Positions 5,261 through 8,218 of a stretch of DNA of 8,218 nucleotides are shown one piece after another (position 1 is the first letter of the stretch; each line of letters begins with the position of its first letter). The stretch comes from Saprospiraceae bacterium (GTDB lineage: Bacteria > Bacteroidota > Bacteroidia > Chitinophagales > Saprospiraceae): assembly GCA_020436955.1 (NCBI GenBank), contig JAGQWW010000102.1:1-8218 (forward strand), written 5' to 3'. The translations under genes were made by a program, and so were the position numbers. The notes beneath the pieces were generated by a model. The model ran no database searches. It was not told the DNA's origin and was given only the letters and a program-made list of their open reading frames with translations.

Positions 5261-7531
5261 ATGCCCGAAAAGAAAGGCCTTCAAAAATTATGGACCGATG
5301 TTTTTTATTCTTTTCCTGTTCAACTATTGATTTTACACATCCGGAGCAATCATTTATTATTAGGTATTTGGGTTCTCCTTGCCTTATTTATGACCGGAGT
5401 GATAGGAAAGAGTTTTGGCATTCGGTACCTGTTTTTGGACCCGGAATACCTGGGAGAGGTAAATCCGGTGAGTTTCTTATTGGTAGGGTTGGCCTTCGGC
5501 GTTATGTACATGAGTTGGAACCTTACGGTCTATTTGCTTTCTACCCATCATTTTCCTTTTCTCGCTTCTTTAAAAAGACCATTCACCAAGTTTTGCCTTA
5601 ACAACTCGCTTATTCCCCTTGGCTTTTTTGTTCTATACCTTATTTATGCCGGTGGTTTCCAGGCAGATTATGAATTTTGGCCACTCAATGTAATTGCATT
5701 TAACTTGTTGGCCTTCCTGGGAGGTGTTGTAATCACCATATTATTGTACTCCCTCTATTTCCAACTTACCAATAAGGATATTTCTAATTTCGAGAAGGTG
5801 GTAAACCGCATTTTAGAAAAAAGAGATAGGGGTATACCGCCCGGACGTTCTGATGTTGACATTGAAGAAATGAAACAGGACAAAAACCGATGGAGGGTTG
5901 ACACCTATTTAAATGAAACCCTACGTCCACGAGCTGTCCGTTCAGTAGAACATTATGACAACAAGATTTTCCTCGGTATTTTCAAGCAAAACCACAAAAA
6001 TGCGCTTGTAGTACAGTTGGCTTCCATTCTGATATTGTTGCTATTAGGTAGAATGATGGATTATCCTGTATTCAGGATTCCGGCGGGCGCTTCTATTTTT
6101 ATATTGGCCAGTATTTTTGTTGCTATGGTTGGAGCAGTCAATTATTGGCTACATGAGTGGCGAGCAACGATAGTCATCCTAATGCTGATTGGGTTGAACT
6201 ATCTTTCGAAAATTCCCTACTTCAATTACCCCAACCGTGCTTATGGATTGACCTACACCGAAGAAAAGTCACCCTATTCAGTAGAGGAGATGGCAGCCAT
6301 TGGAGATTCAGCAACACTGGCAAAAGATATAGCACAAACGCTGGAGGTTTTAAACAACTGGAGAAGCAAATTTGGAGAAGCAAATCCCAAGATGGTCATC
6401 ACCACTGTGAGTGGAGGAGGATTAAAAGCTTCAGTTTGGACCATGAACGTCTTGCAAAAGGCCGACAGTTTGACCTCGGGAAAAATGATGGACAATTCGG
6501 TGTTATTCACAGGTGCCAGTGGTGGGATGATTGGTGCATCTTATTTCCGTGAATTGTATCTCCGACATACCCGGGATAGCAGCCTGTCCCCTTACAAATT
6601 TGAATACCTGGAATCAATATCCAAGGACCTGCTCAATTCAGTGGCTTTTTCCATCGTTTCCAACGATCTTTTTATGCCGCTGAGTTACTTCGATTATGAA
6701 GGGAAAGAATATGTGCGAGACCGAGGGTATATATTTGAAAGGCAATTCAATGAAAACACGGCCAGTATTTTGGACAAACCATTACATGCCTACCGAGAAC
6801 CAGAATTGAAAGGGCAGATTCCAATGTTGATCGTTTCGCCTTCTATCGTAAATGACGCGAGGCGAATGTTGATTTCACCATTAGGGGTTTCTTATTTGAC
6901 AGGAAGTCGCTTGCAGGTAACCGAGGATAAACAAGTTGAATACGACGCGGTCGATTTTAGAAGGATTTACGGAGCACAAGGCGCCGACAGTTTGCGCTTT
7001 ACAACCGCCCTGCGCATGAATGCAACTTACCCCTACATATTACCCAATGTACATCTTCCTAGTGAACCGGAAATTGAAGTCATGGACGCAGGTTTTCGTG
7101 ATAACCTTGGCTTGCTTTCCGCTACTCGCTTTTTGCAAGTTTTTAAAAATTGGATTTTGGAAAATACCAGTGGGGTAGTGCTGATACAAATTTCTAGTAT
7201 TAAGGAGCATCGTGATATTCCACCCAGTAATAACCAGGGCTTTTTAGAGTCTTTATCCAATCCCCTTGGGATTTTGGGTCATATCATTCGTTTGCAGGAT
7301 TTTGAGAGGGACGCCAATCTCGGATTTGTATACGATATCTTGGGGCAGGAGAATCTTGATATCGTTCGTTTCCATTATTTGCCCGGACCGGAAGCTGAGC
7401 GGGCTTCTATGACCTTCCATTTAACCAGAAGAGAAAAAACAGATATCATTACTGCGTTTGATCTGCCTTTCAATCAGGAAAGTCTGCGACAGTTGCAAAC
7501 CTTACTGGCCGCTTCATCTCAGGCCCAATAA
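5261..7531 (+). CDS. Multi-pass membrane protein with C-terminal patatin-like phospholipase domain
   Basis: The 756-residue protein has two halves. The N-terminal half shows about seven hydrophobic segments: roughly 31-49, 69-93, 115-131, 143-167, 247-263, 274-296 and 299-315. A charged loop lies at about 170-245. The C-terminal half (about 375-650, tail to 756) is a patatin-like hydrolase: a glycine-rich oxyanion motif SGGGLKAS at 384-391, nucleophile elbow GASGG at 418-422 (Ser420), and catalytic Asp609 in DAGFRDNLG. Asp-Ala-Gly replaces the usual Asp-Gly-Gly/Ala, but the Ser-Asp dyad is intact, so lipid acyl-hydrolase activity is likely. There is no cleavable signal peptide; the inner membrane is the expected location. 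Which side the lipase faces depends on whether seven is the true segment count. Substrate and role are unknown. No clean TAnnTTTG promoter lies upstream. The thioredoxin-fold gene follows 44 nt downstream on the same strand, probably co-transcribed. Confidence 0.85.
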   Translation: MPEKKGLQKLWTDVFYSFPVQLLILHIRSNHLLLGIWVLLALFMTGVIGKSFGIRYLFLDPEYLGEVNPVSFLLVGLAFGVMYMSWNLTVYLLSTHHFPFLASLKRPFTKFCLNNSLIPLGFFVLYLIYAGGFQADYEFWPLNVIAFNLLAFLGGVVITILLYSLYFQLTNKDISNFEKVVNRILEKRDRGIPPGRSDVDIEEMKQDKNRWRVDTYLNETLRPRAVRSVEHYDNKIFLGIFKQNHKNALVVQLASILILLLLGRMMDYPVFRIPAGASIFILASIFVAMVGAVNYWLHEWRATIVILMLIGLNYLSKIPYFNYPNRAYGLTYTEEKSPYSVEEMAAIGDSATLAKDIAQTLEVLNNWRSKFGEANPKMVITTVSGGGLKASVWTMNVLQKADSLTSGKMMDNSVLFTGASGGMIGASYFRELYLRHTRDSSLSPYKFEYLESISKDLLNSVAFSIVSNDLFMPLSYFDYEGKEYVRDRGYIFERQFNENTASILDKPLHAYREPELKGQIPMLIVSPSIVNDARRMLISPLGVSYLTGSRLQVTEDKQVEYDAVDFRRIYGAQGADSLRFTTALRMNATYPYILPNVHLPSEPEIEVMDAGFRDNLGLLSATRFLQVFKNWILENTSGVVLIQISSIKEHRDIPPSNNQGFLESLSNPLGILGHIIRLQDFERDANLGFVYDILGQENLDIVRFHYLPGPEAERASMTFHLTRREKTDIITAFDLPFNQESLRQLQTLLAASSQAQ

Positions 7532-7575
7532 ACTATTATGGATGTGGTACGTTATTTCATCCCAAATTAAAAGCA

Positions 7576-8217
7576 ATGTACCATATACCTGCTTCTGTAA
7601 TTGAAAAGGCAATATCCTATCCGGCTTTCCGTGAATTGAGTCAACAAATGGCGGAAGAAGGATTCACTTCCGGACCTAATCAAAGTCCAATCATGATTCG
7701 TTACACGGAAATTAATGATTTCAGAATGAATCGCCTGGATAGGACCACAAAGATACTTCCAGAGGTAACTGAATTAATCCAGGCCATTGATCAGCCCCTC
7801 TTATTTTTAACCATTACGGAAGCATGGTGTGGTGACGGTGCTCAGATATTGCCGGTAATTGAAAAGTTGGCAAGCATAAACGATAAAATAGTACATAAAC
7901 TCATCTTCAGAGATGAAAATCCTGAGGTCATGGATAATTTCCTTACCAACGGAGCACGTAGTATTCCTATTATCGTTATCGCAGATCCAAACTCAGGAAA
8001 GGTGCTAGGGCATTGGGGGCCACGACCCAAAAAGGCGCATCAATTGATCATGGATACTAAAAAACTGCTGGCGAGCATCGAAGATGAAAAGCAAAAAGAA
8101 CAGGCCAAAAACGAAAGCCAGGCGGCCCTTCAAAGCTGGTATGCCAAGGATAAGACCAAAAGTATACAAAGGGAGTTTTTGGAGGAACTGGCTCATCCGG
8201 TTTACGGCATTCGGTAG
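7576..8217 (+). CDS. Thioredoxin-fold protein with a single active-site cysteine
   Basis: The 213-residue protein has no signal peptide, so it is probably cytosolic. Residues about 40-165 fit the thioredoxin-like group of PF14595 (Thioredoxin_9): a strand LLFLTI at 75-80, then EAWCGDGAQ at 82-90 at the active-site position, a helix, and the cis-proline motif SIP with Pro131 before strand IIVIAD. The motif is WCGD with only Cys85; the second cysteine of CxxC is missing, and no other Cys occurs in the protein. A dithiol-disulfide oxidoreductase cycle within one molecule is therefore not possible. Mixed-disulfide, bacillithiol-type or non-redox roles remain open. Residues about 163-205 are charged and helical. 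The ATG at 7576 follows the patatin-protein stop by 44 nt with no visible terminator or -7 box between, suggesting one operon. The stop codon falls one base before the window end, so the frame is complete. Confidence 0.8.
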   Translation: MYHIPASVIEKAISYPAFRELSQQMAEEGFTSGPNQSPIMIRYTEINDFRMNRLDRTTKILPEVTELIQAIDQPLLFLTITEAWCGDGAQILPVIEKLASINDKIVHKLIFRDENPEVMDNFLTNGARSIPIIVIADPNSGKVLGHWGPRPKKAHQLIMDTKKLLASIEDEKQKEQAKNESQAALQSWYAKDKTKSIQREFLEELAHPVYGIR

Positions 8218-8218
8218 C

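Noticed and set aside
6157..6552. A 131-codon plus-strand open frame in another reading frame of the patatin gene
   Set aside because: It overlaps the region coding for the last membrane segments and the catalytic elbow of the patatin protein. Its residue order is not protein-like, so it is a frame shadow.

Overview
The window looks like chromosomal DNA from a member of the Bacteroidota. Three things support this. Perfect matches to the Bacteroidota -7 box (TAnnTTTG) lie upstream of three genes. Start codons are preceded by A/T-rich leaders without clear Shine-Dalgarno sequences. The secreted esterase ends in a tail resembling the type IX secretion (T9SS) sorting domain. A marine or environmental lineage such as Saprospiria or Cytophagia is my guess; I cannot fix the genus. 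I see no mobile element, CRISPR array, tRNA or rRNA.

Layout. (1) Positions 1-1143, minus strand: a compact three-gene operon read leftwards. It encodes a small outer-membrane beta-barrel protein, then an ECF-type sigma factor 2 nt further on, then a gene that overlaps the sigma gene by 11 nt and runs off the left edge. (2) 1144-1954: a long A/T-rich intergenic region with back-to-back promoters, one leftward for the operon and one rightward for the esterase. (3) 1955-3373, plus strand: a secreted esterase of the enterochelin-esterase/esterase-D type, with an N-terminal starch-binding-like domain and a C-terminal T9SS-like tail. (4) 3374-3694: a convergent intergenic region packed with hairpins, including a strong bidirectional terminator. 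(5) 3695-5011, minus strand: a complete UDP-glucose 6-dehydrogenase. (6) 5012-5260: a divergent intergenic region with a promoter box for the dehydrogenase and a perfect 13-bp palindrome. (7) 5261-7531, plus strand: a large membrane protein with about seven predicted transmembrane segments followed by a patatin-like lipase domain. A thioredoxin-fold protein (7576-8217) with a single active-site cysteine follows 44 nt later.

How the genes relate. Several products concern the cell envelope: an outer-membrane barrel with its own sigma factor, a secreted esterase, a UDP-glucuronate-forming enzyme that feeds surface polysaccharide synthesis, and a membrane-anchored lipid hydrolase. They form at least four separate transcription units, so a shared pathway is not shown. 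The best candidates for undescribed biology are the barrel/ECF/overlapping-gene operon and the membrane-patatin/single-cysteine-thioredoxin pair. Neither is clear evidence of a new system.
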